In this document: in pieces, positions 34,340-45,493 of the stretch
Position numbering within the stretch: position 1 is the first letter of the stretch
Layout of the letters: each line of letters starts with the position of its first letter
DNA from: Acidimicrobiales bacterium
Lineage (GTDB): Bacteria; Actinomycetota; Acidimicrobiia; Acidimicrobiales; JAUJNH01
NCBI GenBank assembly: GCA_030448245.1
Contig: JAUJNH010000002.1
Location: 237,473-301,472, forward strand
Direction of reading: 5' to 3'
Length of the DNA: 64,000 bases
The notes under the pieces: model-generated
Databases searched by the model: none
Seen by the model: only the letters and a program-made list of their open reading frames with translations
What the model was told of the DNA's origin: nothing
Position numbers and translations under genes: made by a program

Positions 34340-35511
34340 CCGCCACCATGCCCGACTGGAAGAAGGCGGCCTACGTCGCCGCCCAGGCCGCCGACGCCCG
34401 GGTCAACGTCGAGCTCGAGGCGGAGGGCATGACCCTGAACATCGGGCCCCAGCACCCGGCCACCCACGGGACCCTGCGCATCGTCTGCCGCCTCGACGGC
34501 GAGCAGGTCGTGTGGGCCGACCCGGTGCCCGGCTACATGCACCGGGGCTACGAGAAGCTCTGCGAGGTCCGCAACTACCCGCAGATCAACACCCTGGTCA
34601 ACCGGATCGACTGGCTGGGCAGCTTCTGCAACGAGGTGCCGTTCATCCTGGCCGCCGAGCAGCTGATGGAGGTCGAGGCCCCCGAGCGGGCCCAGTGGAT
34701 TCGCACCATCTTCTTCGAGCTGGGGCGCCAGGCCAACCTCATCCTGTTCCTGGGCGACGTGGGTACCCAGCTCGGCGCCATCACCCCGGTGTTCCTCGCC
34801 TTCCGAGACCGCGAGCACGTCCTCAACATGATCGAGGCGGCCACCGGCGGCCGCTTCCACCCCAACTTCGACCGCATCGGCGGGCTGAAGGACGACCTGC
34901 CCAAGGGCTGGCTCGACGAGACGGTCAGCGCCATGAAGCGGGTCGAGGACTTCTGCGACGAGGTCGAGGACCTGATGATCGGCGGGACCATCTTCCAGCA
35001 GCGCACCCGCGGCGTGGGCGTCATCCCCGCCGAGGTCGGCCTCGAGTACGGGTTGACCGGCGCCAACATCCGGGCCTCCGGGATCGACTGGGACCTGCGC
35101 CGCGACTCCGAGTCGCCCCTGGCCTGGAAGTCCGCAGACTTCAAGGTGGTCACCCACCCCGACGGCGACAGCTTCGCCCGGTGCTGGGTGCGCCTCCAGG
35201 AGGTGCGCGAGTCGGCCCGCATCGTCCGCCAGCTCTGCGAGGGGCTGCCCGCCGGGCCGATCATGGCCAAGGTCCCCAAGATCATCAAGGTCCCGGCCGG
35301 CGAGGCCTACGTCGAGACCGAGAACCCGCTCGGCGTCATGGGCTACTACCTCGTCAGCCAGGGCGGCCTCGGGCCGTTCCGCCTCAAGATCCGCACGCCG
35401 TCGTTCAACAACATCGCCATCGCCCCCTGGGTGCTGCGAGGCGTCTACGTGCCCGACGTCATCACCATCCTCGCCTCGCTGTACTTCATCCTCGGCGACA
35501 TCGACCGGTGA
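34336..35511 (+). CDS. nuoD: NADH-quinone oxidoreductase subunit D (set 2)
   Basis: Quinone-site subunit, 391 residues, with little N-terminal extension. Motifs include MTLNIGPQHPATHGTLRIV, FFELGRQANLILFLG, and the C-terminal VETENPLGVMGYYL. Relative to NuoD1 it has different residues around the quinone pocket (PATHG against PSTHG). It overlaps nuoH2 by GTGA; nuoE, nuoF and nuoG, which normally lie between D and H, are absent from this locus. Confidence 0.95.
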   Translation: MTATMPDWKKAAYVAAQAADARVNVELEAEGMTLNIGPQHPATHGTLRIVCRLDGEQVVWADPVPGYMHRGYEKLCEVRNYPQINTLVNRIDWLGSFCNEVPFILAAEQLMEVEAPERAQWIRTIFFELGRQANLILFLGDVGTQLGAITPVFLAFRDREHVLNMIEAATGGRFHPNFDRIGGLKDDLPKGWLDETVSAMKRVEDFCDEVEDLMIGGTIFQQRTRGVGVIPAEVGLEYGLTGANIRASGIDWDLRRDSESPLAWKSADFKVVTHPDGDSFARCWVRLQEVRESARIVRQLCEGLPAGPIMAKVPKIIKVPAGEAYVETENPLGVMGYYLVSQGGLGPFRLKIRTPSFNNIAIAPWVLRGVYVPDVITILASLYFILGDIDR

Positions 35512-36549
35512 TCACGGCCGGCCTGTTCGGGCTCGAGTTCGCCTACTGGACCTCGACCACCATCAAGGTGCTCGCCGCTCTGATCGTGGTCCCCTCCGCC
35601 GCCCTCCTCTTCGGCTACGTCTTCCTGTTCAAGGTCATGAGCGGCATGCAGAGCCGGGTCGGGCCGAACGAAGCCGGTCCGTTCGGGACGATGCAGTTGC
35701 TGGCCGATGGGGCCAAGTTCCTGCAGAAGGAGGACATCTTCCCCGACGGCGCCGACCGCAAGGTCTTCGCCTTCGCCCCGATCGTGGTGCTGATCAGCAC
35801 GTTCCTGCTGTTCATCGTCATCCCGCCGGCGGAGAACCTGCAGGTGGCCAACTTCGACACCGGCATCTTCCTGGCGCTGGCCGTGTCGTCGCTGTCGACG
35901 ATCGGCGTGCTCATGGCGGGCTGGGCCAGCGCCAACAAGTACTCGCTCATCGGCGCCCTGCGGGCCGCCGGCCAGCTCATCGCCTACGAGCTCCCCTGGT
36001 GCTCGCCGTCGTCGGCGTCGTCATCCAGGCCGGCACGATGAGCATGCCCGGCATCATCGACGCCCAGAAGGACTTCGAGCTGTTCGGCGTGGGCATCGGC
36101 GGCGTCCCCTTCGTCGTGCCCCAGGTCATCGGCTTCGTGGTCTTCCTGATCGCGGCCCAGGCCGAGCTGAACCAGGCGCCGTTCGACATGCCCGTGGCCG
36201 AGTCCGAGCTGGTCGCCGGCTTCATGACCGAGTACACCGGCTTCCGGTTCCTCACCTTCTTCCTGGCCGAGACGGCCAGCATGGTGGCCTACGCGGCCAT
36301 CGCCGCCACGCTGTTCCTGGGCGGCTGGTACCTGCCTGGGGTCGACCAGCTCCACGGCCTGGTGGCCGGCGTGGTCGGGGTGGCGGTGCTGCTCACCAAA
36401 ACCATGCTGATCGGCTTCCTCATGTTCTGGGTCCGGTTCTCCAACCCCCGCCTGCGCGAGGACCAGCTCCAGCGCTTCGCCTGGATCGGCCTGATCCCCT
36501 GTCCCTCCTCAACATCGTCCTCACGGGCGTCTTCAAGGTGGTGCTCTGA
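35508..36549 (+). pseudogene. nuoH: NADH-quinone oxidoreductase subunit H (set 2), two frameshifts
   Basis: Conserved NuoH sequence spans three segments in two different frames. The first runs to LRAAGQLIAYELP, where CCCC (35993-35996) should be CCCCC for the frame to continue into LAVVGVVIQAG. The second continues through AELNQAPFDMPVAESELVAG to WIGLIP. There a second CCCC (36496-36499) again lacks one C before a tail that would read [16 protein letters not shown]. Adding one C at each site restores a normal protein of about 347 residues. Both lesions are one-base losses in C runs followed by TG, so sequencing error is likely, though true decay cannot be excluded. Quinone-site and charged-loop residues are otherwise intact. 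Confidence 0.85.
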
Positions 36550-37052
36550 GTGGCCAACGCCGTCACCGGGTTGTTGAAGGGCATGGCGATCACCGCCAAG
36601 GAGCTCAAGGACACCGTCACCAAGGGGCCGGTCACGGTGCAGTAGTACCCGAGGGTGAAGGAGGCGCCGACGCCGCGGGCCCGCGGCGTCATCGCCCTCA
36701 AGGAGGAGAACTGCACGGTCTGCATGCTGTGCGCCCGGCAGTGCCCGGTCTGGTGCATCTACATCGAGGGCCACAAGGACTTCCGGCCTCCCAAGCGGGA
36801 GGGGGCAAGCCCAGCTCGTGGAACTACCTGGACCGCTTCGACATCGACTACTCGCTGTGCATGTACTGCGGGATCTGCGTCGAGGTCTGCCCGTTCGACG
36901 CCCTGCACTGGAGCCCCGAGTACGAGTACTCCGACCTCACCATCGAGGGCCTGCTGCACGACATGGTGCGGCTCGGCGACTGGGAGAAGACGGTGCCGGA
37001 GCCCCAGGACTACGAGAAGGGTGCCCAGGTCAAGGGGGCCAAGAAGAAGTGA
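36550..37052 (+). pseudogene. nuoI: NADH-quinone oxidoreductase subunit I (set 2), in-frame stop plus frameshift
   Basis: A NuoI of about 168 residues is recoverable but broken twice. Codons after the GTG at 36550 read to GPVTVQ, then a TAG (36643-36645), then [15 protein letters not shown] 3-bp duplication of GTA would explain the stop. Later, at GGGGG (36801-36805), one missing G shifts the frame before [15 protein letters not shown]. Both cluster motifs are present: [15 protein letters not shown] and [15 protein letters not shown]. The CPVWC sequence differs from the usual CPDWC. If the stop is real, a GTG at 36655 could give a protein lacking the N-terminal anchor. Confidence 0.8.
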
Positions 37053-37100
37053 GGCCGGCCGGCTGGCTGGTCCACTTGGCCCCCTTCCGAGCGGTCTGAG

Positions 37101-37106
37101 TAGTCT
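37101..37106 (+). promoter_or_regulatory. -10 box of nuoJ (set 2)
   Basis: TAGTCT lies 6 nt before the GTG of nuoJ2, suggesting an internal promoter for nuoJ-N of set 2 downstream of the damaged nuoH/nuoI. Confidence 0.4.
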
Positions 37107-37112
37107 CCCGCC

Positions 37113-37640
37113 GTGCCCGTCGCACGCCTGCTCGCCGCGGACACGGCGAACCTCCCGCAGCACATCGCCTTTGGCCTCCTGGCCGTGATGATGTCGTTCT
37201 CGGCGCTGCGGGTGGTGACGGCCCGGAACGTGGTCCACTGCGCCCTGTACCTGGTGATGGTGCTGGCCGGCGTGGCCGGGATCTACATCCTGCTGGCCGC
37301 CGAGTTCCTGGCCGCCGTGCAGGTGCTCGTCTACATCGGGGCCATCGTCGTGCTGTTCCTGTTCGGCATCATGCTGACCCGAGCACCGATCGGCCGGAGC
37401 CGGGGGCTCGACAACGACCAGCGCGGCCTGGCCGCCATGGTCGCCCTGGCCGTGGCCGGGCTGCTGACGGCCCTGCTGCTGGACGGCTTCGGCGACGACA
37501 GGATCGACCTGGCCGGGCCGCAGCGGTCCGGTGACGTCGGCCTCGAGATCTTCCAGAGCTACGTGATCCCCTTCGAGGTGGTGTCGGTGCTGCTGCTCGC
37601 CGCCCTGGTGGGCGCCGTCGTGCTCGCCCGGAGGGACTGA
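37113..37640 (+). CDS. nuoJ: NADH-quinone oxidoreductase subunit J (set 2)
   Basis: Five-helix membrane subunit, 175 residues. The core [19 protein letters not shown] and [20 protein letters not shown] are typical. The TM5 segment follows a short polar loop. It starts 60 bp after nuoI2 with its own TAGTCT box 6 nt before the GTG. Only 3 bp separate it from nuoK2. Confidence 0.94.
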   Translation: MPVARLLAADTANLPQHIAFGLLAVMMSFSALRVVTARNVVHCALYLVMVLAGVAGIYILLAAEFLAAVQVLVYIGAIVVLFLFGIMLTRAPIGRSRGLDNDQRGLAAMVALAVAGLLTALLLDGFGDDRIDLAGPQRSGDVGLEIFQSYVIPFEVVSVLLLAALVGAVVLARRD

Positions 37641-37643
37641 GGG

Positions 37644-37943
37644 GTGTACCTCAACGAGTTCCTCCTGCTCTCGGCCGTGCTGTTCAGCTGCGGCGTGTAC
37701 GGCGTGCTGGCCCGCCGCAACGGCGTTCTGGTGCTGATGAGCATCGAGCTGATCCTGAACGCGGTCAACATCAACCTGGTCGCCTTTGGCGCCTTCCACG
37801 GCCAGGTCGACGGGCAGGTCTTCGCCCTGTTCACCGTGGCCATCGCCGCCGCCGAGGTGGGCGTCGGCCTGGCCATCGTCCTGCTCATCTACCGCAACAC
37901 GCGCTCGATCGACCTCGACCAGGTCGCCCAGATGAAGGGCTGA
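37644..37943 (+). CDS. nuoK: NADH-quinone oxidoreductase subunit K (set 2)
   Basis: Three-helix subunit of 99 residues, the standard length. Glu residues in [18 protein letters not shown] and [14 protein letters not shown] match the central charge path. It starts at GTG, and nuoL2 follows 1 bp later. Confidence 0.95.
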   Translation: MYLNEFLLLSAVLFSCGVYGVLARRNGVLVLMSIELILNAVNINLVAFGAFHGQVDGQVFALFTVAIAAAEVGVGLAIVLLIYRNTRSIDLDQVAQMKG

Positions 37944-37944
37944 C

Positions 37945-40515
<2,571 letters not shown>

Positions 40516-40520
40516 CACCC

Positions 40521-42089
40521 GTGGCCATCATCGACGGCAACGTCAACCTCGACAACGCAGTGCTGTCGGTGGCCACGTTCGCCCCTCTGGCCGGTGCCGC
40601 CGTGCTGGGCCTCCTCCCCAAGCGGGAGGAGTTCCTCGTCAAGGCGTGGGCGCTGGGCACGTCGGTGTTCACGCTCCTGTGCGGGCTGTACCTCGTGCTG
40701 CGCTTCGACTACGGCAACGCCGGCGCACCGCAGTTCGAGCGCAGCCACAGCTGGATCGACGTCATCAACTCGAACTACCACGTGTTCATGGACGGGCTCA
40801 GCCTGCCCCTGTTCCTGCTGTCGATGGTCATCACCACGCTGTGCATCATCTACAGCTGGGACCACTGGCCGGAGCCGCGGAACCCCAAGGCCTTCCTCAT
40901 GCTGATGCTGATCCTCGAGACCGGCATGCTCGGCAGCTTCATCGCCGAGGACCTGATCCTGTTCTTCGTCTTCTTCGAGCTGGTCCTGCTGCCGATGTAC
41001 TTCATGATCGGCGTCTGGGGCGGCGAGCAGCGCCAGTACGCGTCGCTCAAGTTCTTCCTGTTCACGCTCTTCGGCTCGGCGCTGATGATCCTCAGCTTCC
41101 TGGCCCTCTACTTCAAGAGCGGCGGCGCCGGCCTCGAACCCACCTTCGACATCCCGATGCTGATCGAGCGGGGCATGTCGGACACCCTCGTGCGCTCCAC
41201 CGAGCTGCTCATCTTCGGCGGCCTCTTCATGGGCTTCGCCATCAAGGTGCCCATGTTCCCGTTCCACACCTGGCTGCCGGACGCCCACACCCAGGCGCCC
41301 ACCGTCGGCTCGGTCATCCTGGCCGCCGTGCTCCTCAAGCTGGGCACCTACGGGTTCATCCGGATCGCCATCCCGATCCTGCCGGCGGCCGCCAAGGAGT
41401 ACGCCCCGCTCATCGCCGTGCTCGCCACCATCGGGATCATCTACGGGGCCCTCGGCTGCCTGGCCCAGAAGGACATGAAACGCCTCATCGCCTTCTCCTC
41501 GGTGGCCCACATGGGCTTCGTGATGCTGGGCATCGCCACCCTCACCGACTACGGCATCAACGCCGCCGTGTTCGGGATGGTGGCCCACGGCCTCATCACC
41601 GGCATGCTGTTCTTCGTCGCCGGCAGCGTGAAGGAGCGGTTCCACACGCTCGAGATCAGGCGATTGGGTGGGCTGCTGGTGCAGGCCCCCAAGCTCGGCT
41701 GGATCCTCGGCTTCTGCTCGATGGCCAGCCTCGGCCTCCCCGGGCTGGCCGGCTTCTGGGGTGAGTTCCCCGCCATCCTGTCCACCTTCAACCCGGCCGA
41801 GGGCCTCAGCGTCGCCCTCTTCCGCACCTGCATGGTCATCGCTTCGATCGGCACCGTCCTCGCCGCCGGGTACCTGCTGTGGCTCTTCCAGCGCACCGCC
41901 TTTGGCACGCCGAAGGAGGAGTGGGCCACCACCGAGGTGCACGACGTCGAGCGGCCCGAGTGGCTGGCCTGGGCCCCGTTGCTGGCCGGCATCGTGCTGT
42001 TCGGCATCCTGCCCGGGATCGTCTTCGACATCACCGACCCGGCGGTCAACGAGCGCGTCACCGCCGCCGTGGTCGCCCAAGGCAAGTAG
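40521..42089 (+). CDS. nuoM: NADH-quinone oxidoreductase subunit M (set 2)
   Basis: Antiporter-like subunit, 522 residues. Motifs are FFVFFELVLLPMYFMIGVWG and FAIKVPMFPFHTWLPDAHTQ, then LAAVLLKLGTYGFIRI. The GTG at 40521, 5 bp after the nuoL2 stop with AGGAG upstream, gives the usual N-terminus; the frame is open much further upstream but only overlaps nuoL2. nuoN2 starts 6 bp after its stop. Confidence 0.95.
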   Translation: MAIIDGNVNLDNAVLSVATFAPLAGAAVLGLLPKREEFLVKAWALGTSVFTLLCGLYLVLRFDYGNAGAPQFERSHSWIDVINSNYHVFMDGLSLPLFLLSMVITTLCIIYSWDHWPEPRNPKAFLMLMLILETGMLGSFIAEDLILFFVFFELVLLPMYFMIGVWGGEQRQYASLKFFLFTLFGSALMILSFLALYFKSGGAGLEPTFDIPMLIERGMSDTLVRSTELLIFGGLFMGFAIKVPMFPFHTWLPDAHTQAPTVGSVILAAVLLKLGTYGFIRIAIPILPAAAKEYAPLIAVLATIGIIYGALGCLAQKDMKRLIAFSSVAHMGFVMLGIATLTDYGINAAVFGMVAHGLITGMLFFVAGSVKERFHTLEIRRLGGLLVQAPKLGWILGFCSMASLGLPGLAGFWGEFPAILSTFNPAEGLSVALFRTCMVIASIGTVLAAGYLLWLFQRTAFGTPKEEWATTEVHDVERPEWLAWAPLLAGIVLFGILPGIVFDITDPAVNERVTAAVVAQGK

Positions 42090-42095
42090 GCGGTC

Positions 42096-43592
42096 GTGCT
42101 CGCCGCCTTCCAGGCCCCCCACCTCGACTACGCCGCGCTCGGGCCCGAGATCGTCCTCACGGCCACGCTCGTCGTGGCCATCTGCGTCGACCTCGCCCTC
42201 GACGAGCGCAGCAAGGTGTGGGTGACCCGCATCACCGGGCTCGGCATCCTGCTCGCCACCCTCCCGATCTTCTACCTGGCCGACCAGGGGATCAGCGGCG
42301 AGGCCCGGGTCATGTTCGGCGGCGCCTACGTCACCGACACCTTCGCCCTGGTCCTGAAGGCGCTGCTGCTCATCTCCGGCTTCGTCGTGTTCCTGCTGTC
42401 CTTCGACTACATCGGCGAGGGCGACTACTACGAGGGCGAGTTCGCGTACATGGTGCTGTCGAGCCTGCTCGGCATGGTCGTCATGGCCAGCGCCCGCGAC
42501 CTCGTCACGATCTTCGTCGCCCTCGAGCTGCTGTCGATCCCCGGCTACCTGCTGGCCGGCTGGCGCAAGCGCGACCAACGCTCGAACGAGGCGTCGCTCA
42601 AGTACTACCTGCTCGGCGTCCTGGCCTCGGCGCTGATGCTCTACGGCATGAGTCTTATCTACGGCTTCACCGGGTCGCTGGTCCTCACCGACATCGGGGC
42701 GAAGCTGGGAGGACCAGCCGGTGACAAGCCGATCGTCGCCGTGGCCATCTTCCTCGTGATCGTCGGCTTCGCCTTCAAGATCTCGGCCGTGCCGTTCCAC
42801 CTCTGGGCCCCGGACACCTACGAGGGGGCGCCCACCCCGGTCACGGCCTTCCTGTCGGTGGCTTCGAAGACCGCCGGCTTCATCGCCCTGCTCGAGCTGA
42901 CCTTCGTGGCCTTCCTCGGCCGCGGCGACGTGACCCGCCCGATCTTCTGGGTCCTCGCCGCCCTCACCATGACGATCGGCAACCTCACCGCCCTGCGCCA
43001 GAGCAACGTGGTGCGGCTGCTCGCCTACTCGTCGGTCGCGCAGGCCGGGTTCATCCTCGTCCCCTTCGCGGTGGCCACCCGGGACGAGGCCCAGGAGTAC
43101 ATCGGCTCAGCCGTCGTCTACCTCCTGCTCTACGCGGGCATGAACCTCGGTGCCTTCGCCGTGGTCATCGCCGTGGCCCGCCGCACCCGCAGCGGAGCCA
43201 TCGCCAGCTACCGCGGCCTGTTCAGCTACGCCCCCGGCCTCGCCACGACCTTCAGCGTCTTCCTCCTCTCCCTGGCCGGCATCCCGCCGCTCGCCGGCTG
43301 GTACGCCAAGTTCGCCGTGATCCGATCGCTGTTCGTCGACTTCTCGGTCGCCGGCGCCGCCCTCGGCATCGTCGTCGCCGTCAACACCGCCATCGCCGCC
43401 GCCTACTACCTGCAGCTGATCCGGGAGATGTTCTTCAGGCCCGCCGAGGAAGGCGTCGACGTGCGCCCACGTCCGCATCCCGCCCCCCTCGTCGCCGCCC
43501 TCGGCATCACGCTGACCCTCACCGTCGTCCTCGGCTTCATCCCCGGTGTCGTCGCCCGCCTCGGCGACCTCTCGACGATCTTCACCGGCTAG
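42096..43592 (+). CDS. nuoN: NADH-quinone oxidoreductase subunit N (set 2)
   Basis: Antiporter-like subunit, 498 residues. Motifs are VALELLSIPGYLLAGWRKRD, GFAFKISAVPFHLWAPDTYE and APTPVTAFLSVASKTAGF. It ends the second locus and is followed by a repeat with a 9-bp hairpin. Its pump residues are intact, as in the other set 2 antiporter subunits, so only nuoH and nuoI look damaged. Confidence 0.95.
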   Translation: MLAAFQAPHLDYAALGPEIVLTATLVVAICVDLALDERSKVWVTRITGLGILLATLPIFYLADQGISGEARVMFGGAYVTDTFALVLKALLLISGFVVFLLSFDYIGEGDYYEGEFAYMVLSSLLGMVVMASARDLVTIFVALELLSIPGYLLAGWRKRDQRSNEASLKYYLLGVLASALMLYGMSLIYGFTGSLVLTDIGAKLGGPAGDKPIVAVAIFLVIVGFAFKISAVPFHLWAPDTYEGAPTPVTAFLSVASKTAGFIALLELTFVAFLGRGDVTRPIFWVLAALTMTIGNLTALRQSNVVRLLAYSSVAQAGFILVPFAVATRDEAQEYIGSAVVYLLLYAGMNLGAFAVVIAVARRTRSGAIASYRGLFSYAPGLATTFSVFLLSLAGIPPLAGWYAKFAVIRSLFVDFSVAGAALGIVVAVNTAIAAAYYLQLIREMFFRPAEEGVDVRPRPHPAPLVAALGITLTLTVVLGFIPGVVARLGDLSTIFTG

Positions 43593-43600
43593 CCGGCCGA

Positions 43601-43742
43601 CGCTCACTCGGTCGCTGCGCTCCCTCCGTTCGGTCGGGGACGGTTCGTCGCTTCGGGTCGTCCTGCGGCGCGGGCCTCTCTGGACGGCCTTTGGCCGGCT
43701 CGTTGTCACTGCGGCCCGGCAGCATGGTGCCTTCCGGGCCGC
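43601..43742. repeat. Intergenic repeat, copy 2 (after nuoN2)
   Basis: Begins with the 33 bp shared exactly with 26674-26706, then a GGCCTTTGG-CCGGCTC block and a GCGGCC-stem hairpin, in the same order as copy 1 but with different spacing. Confidence 0.7.
43711..43742 (+). terminator. Hairpin terminator of the second nuo locus
   Basis: Perfect 9-bp arms GCGGCCCGG (43711-43719) and CCGGGCCGC (43734-43742) with a 14-nt loop, 119 bp after nuoN2 and before the next gene. Confidence 0.5.
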
Positions 43743-43895
43743 GGTGGGGGGCGACGCCCCCCACACCCCCCGACTGTGCTCGGGCCCACCCCCCGACCGT
43801 GGCTCGGGCCCACACCCCGCGACTGGCGCGCTGGGCGGTGCGGTGCTGTCCGGGCTGCAGCGGGGGCCGCGCGACGCTGCTGGGGTGGTTGAAGG

Positions 43896-45011
43896 GTGAC
43901 GCCGGTGGAGGAGGTGGTGCTCGGGCTCGTTCGGCGGCGGGGGGCGGTGCCGGCTGACGAGGTGATCGACCTGGCGCTGTACTCCGACGGCGGGTTCTAC
44001 GGCGCCGGGGGTTCGGCGGGGCGGCGGGGGGACTTCCTCACCTCACCCGAGGTGGGGCCGCTCTTCGGGGTGCTCGTCGGGCGGGCGCTGGACGGCTGGT
44101 GGCAGGCGCTCGACGAGCCCGACCCCTTCGTCGTGGTCGAGGGTGGCGCCGGGGCAGGGGCGCTGGCCCGCTCGGTTCTCGCCGCCGGGCCCGCGTGCTC
44201 GCCGGCCCTTCGGTGGGTGTGCGTCGAACGGGCGGCCCGGCTGCGGGCGACCGCCTCCGCCACCCTGCCGGTCGAGCCGCCGGCGCAGGTCCTGGGCGGG
44301 CCGAGCCGGGGCGGACCCGTGGTCACGGTGGTGGACGACCTGCCTCGCGGACCGTTCACCGGCGTGGTGCTGGCCAACGAGCTCCTTGACAACCTGCCTC
44401 CGGTGATCGCCGAGCGGACCGAGGCCGGGTGGGGTGAGGTACGGGTGGGCGAGGAGGCCGGCCGGCTGGTCGAGCTCGTCGTGCCGTCGGCCGAGCTGGC
44501 ACGACCGTTGGCCCGCTGGGCCGGCGGCGCACCTCCGGGCAGCCGCGTGCCGCTGGCCCGCCGGGCCGACCGGTGGGTCGAGCGGGCCAAGGCCAGCCTC
44601 GACGCCGGCTGGGTCGTGTGCATCGACTACGGCGCGCCGACCACGGCCGAGCTGGCCGAGCGGGGGTTCGCTGGCTGGCTCCGCACCTACCGGGGCCACG
44701 GCCGCGGCGGCGGCTGGCTCGACGACCTCGGCCGCCAGGACATCACCTGCGACGTCCCGGCCGACCAGCTGCAGCCGGCCACGATCGAGCCGCAGGCGGA
44801 GTGGCTCCGCCGGCTGGGGATCGACGAGCTGACCGGCACCGCCCGCCACGCCTGGCAGGAGCGGGCCGCCATCGGCGACCTCATGGCCCTGCGGGCCCGC
44901 AGCCGGGTGGCCGAGGCCGCCGCCCTCACCGACGAGGGCGGCCTGGGCCGGTTCCTCGTGCTGTCCTGGCCCGTCGGTGGCGTCGCCGCCACGCCGGCCG
45001 CGACCGCCTGA
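43896..45011 (+). CDS. MidA/NDUFAF7-family SAM-dependent methyltransferase
   Basis: Protein-arginine methyltransferase-like enzyme of 371 residues. Family features are the N-terminal ALYSDGGFYGAGGSAGRRGD and FLTSPEVGPLFGVLVGRAL, the SAM-binding glycine loop FVVVEGGAGAGALARS, and GVVLANELLDNLPP. A later segment VVCIDYGAP and a Gly/Arg-rich RTYRGHGRGGG loop also fit. The human homologue NDUFAF7 methylates the NuoD counterpart and is needed for complex I assembly. Its position directly after the second nuo locus supports a related role here, as inference from family plus context. A polar sequence GAAGG overlaps the region before the GTG. Confidence 0.82.
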   Translation: MTPVEEVVLGLVRRRGAVPADEVIDLALYSDGGFYGAGGSAGRRGDFLTSPEVGPLFGVLVGRALDGWWQALDEPDPFVVVEGGAGAGALARSVLAAGPACSPALRWVCVERAARLRATASATLPVEPPAQVLGGPSRGGPVVTVVDDLPRGPFTGVVLANELLDNLPPVIAERTEAGWGEVRVGEEAGRLVELVVPSAELARPLARWAGGAPPGSRVPLARRADRWVERAKASLDAGWVVCIDYGAPTTAELAERGFAGWLRTYRGHGRGGGWLDDLGRQDITCDVPADQLQPATIEPQAEWLRRLGIDELTGTARHAWQERAAIGDLMALRARSRVAEAAALTDEGGLGRFLVLSWPVGGVAATPAATA

Positions 45012-45043
45012 CCGCTTCGGTCCCCGCCGCGCCGCGGCGAAGG

Positions 45044-45358
45044 TCAGTCCTCGAACAGCTCGCCCAGGAACCCGCCCCGCCGCTTCTTCCGGCTCCGGTC
45101 GTGGTCCCAGCGGCGGCGGTCGTCGTCGTCGTCATCGTCATCTCTCCGCCACTCCCGCGACATCCGAGGATCGGAGCGGTCGGCGCCCGACCGGTAGGCC
45201 ATCTCGCTCGCCTCGGCGGCGTCGAGCAGCTTGTCGAGCTCGCCCCGGTCGAGGAAGACGCCCCGGCAGTCCCGGCAGAGGTCGATGATCACCCCCCGGC
45301 GGTCGACCGGGTTCATCGGCCCGTCGCACGAAGGGCAGCGCAGCTGGCGTGTGCTCAT
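45044..45358 (-). CDS. Small zinc-ribbon (TFIIB-type) protein
   Basis: 104 residues, cytoplasmic. The zinc ribbon is RCPSCDGPMNPVDRRG followed by IDLCRDCRGVFLDRGELDKL, the zf-TFIIB pattern CxxC-x16-21-CxxC. The C-terminus is a charged Asp/Arg stretch (seven or more consecutive Asp) ending GGFLGELFED. ATG at 45358 follows a GAGG-containing leader and places the ribbon at the N-terminus. Function of this family is unknown. Confidence 0.8.
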   Translation of the reverse strand: MSTRQLRCPSCDGPMNPVDRRGVIIDLCRDCRGVFLDRGELDKLLDAAEASEMAYRSGADRSDPRMSREWRRDDDDDDDDRRRWDHDRSRKKRRGGFLGELFED

Positions 45359-45493
45359 GGAACGGGTGCCTCCCCGGGATCGAGAAACCAGCGTCGGCCC
45401 GATGGGCCAGCGCGACGGGGAGAACGTTCCCACTCGGGTCGAGGTTCCACCCGGACCCTGCCGCCGTGGCCTCCGACCCGCTCGGCCGGCGGT

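Larger units (their letters stand above)
43593..43895. other. 303-bp gene-free gap after nuoN2
   Basis: Holds copy 2 of the intergenic repeat, a hairpin at 43711-43742, and two imperfect copies of a roughly 24-bp C-rich unit (CCCCCCGACTGTGCTCGGGC-like) at about 43767-43815. No convincing gene or RNA is seen. Confidence 0.6.

Noticed and set aside
36550-36645. Stop-codon readthrough or recoding at the TAG in nuoI2
   Set aside because: No recoding signal or unusual amino-acid machinery is seen; a 3-bp GTA duplication explains the TAG better.
43767-43815. CRISPR-like array in the gap after nuoN2
   Set aside because: Only two imperfect C-rich units without spacers of constant length; no cas genes nearby.
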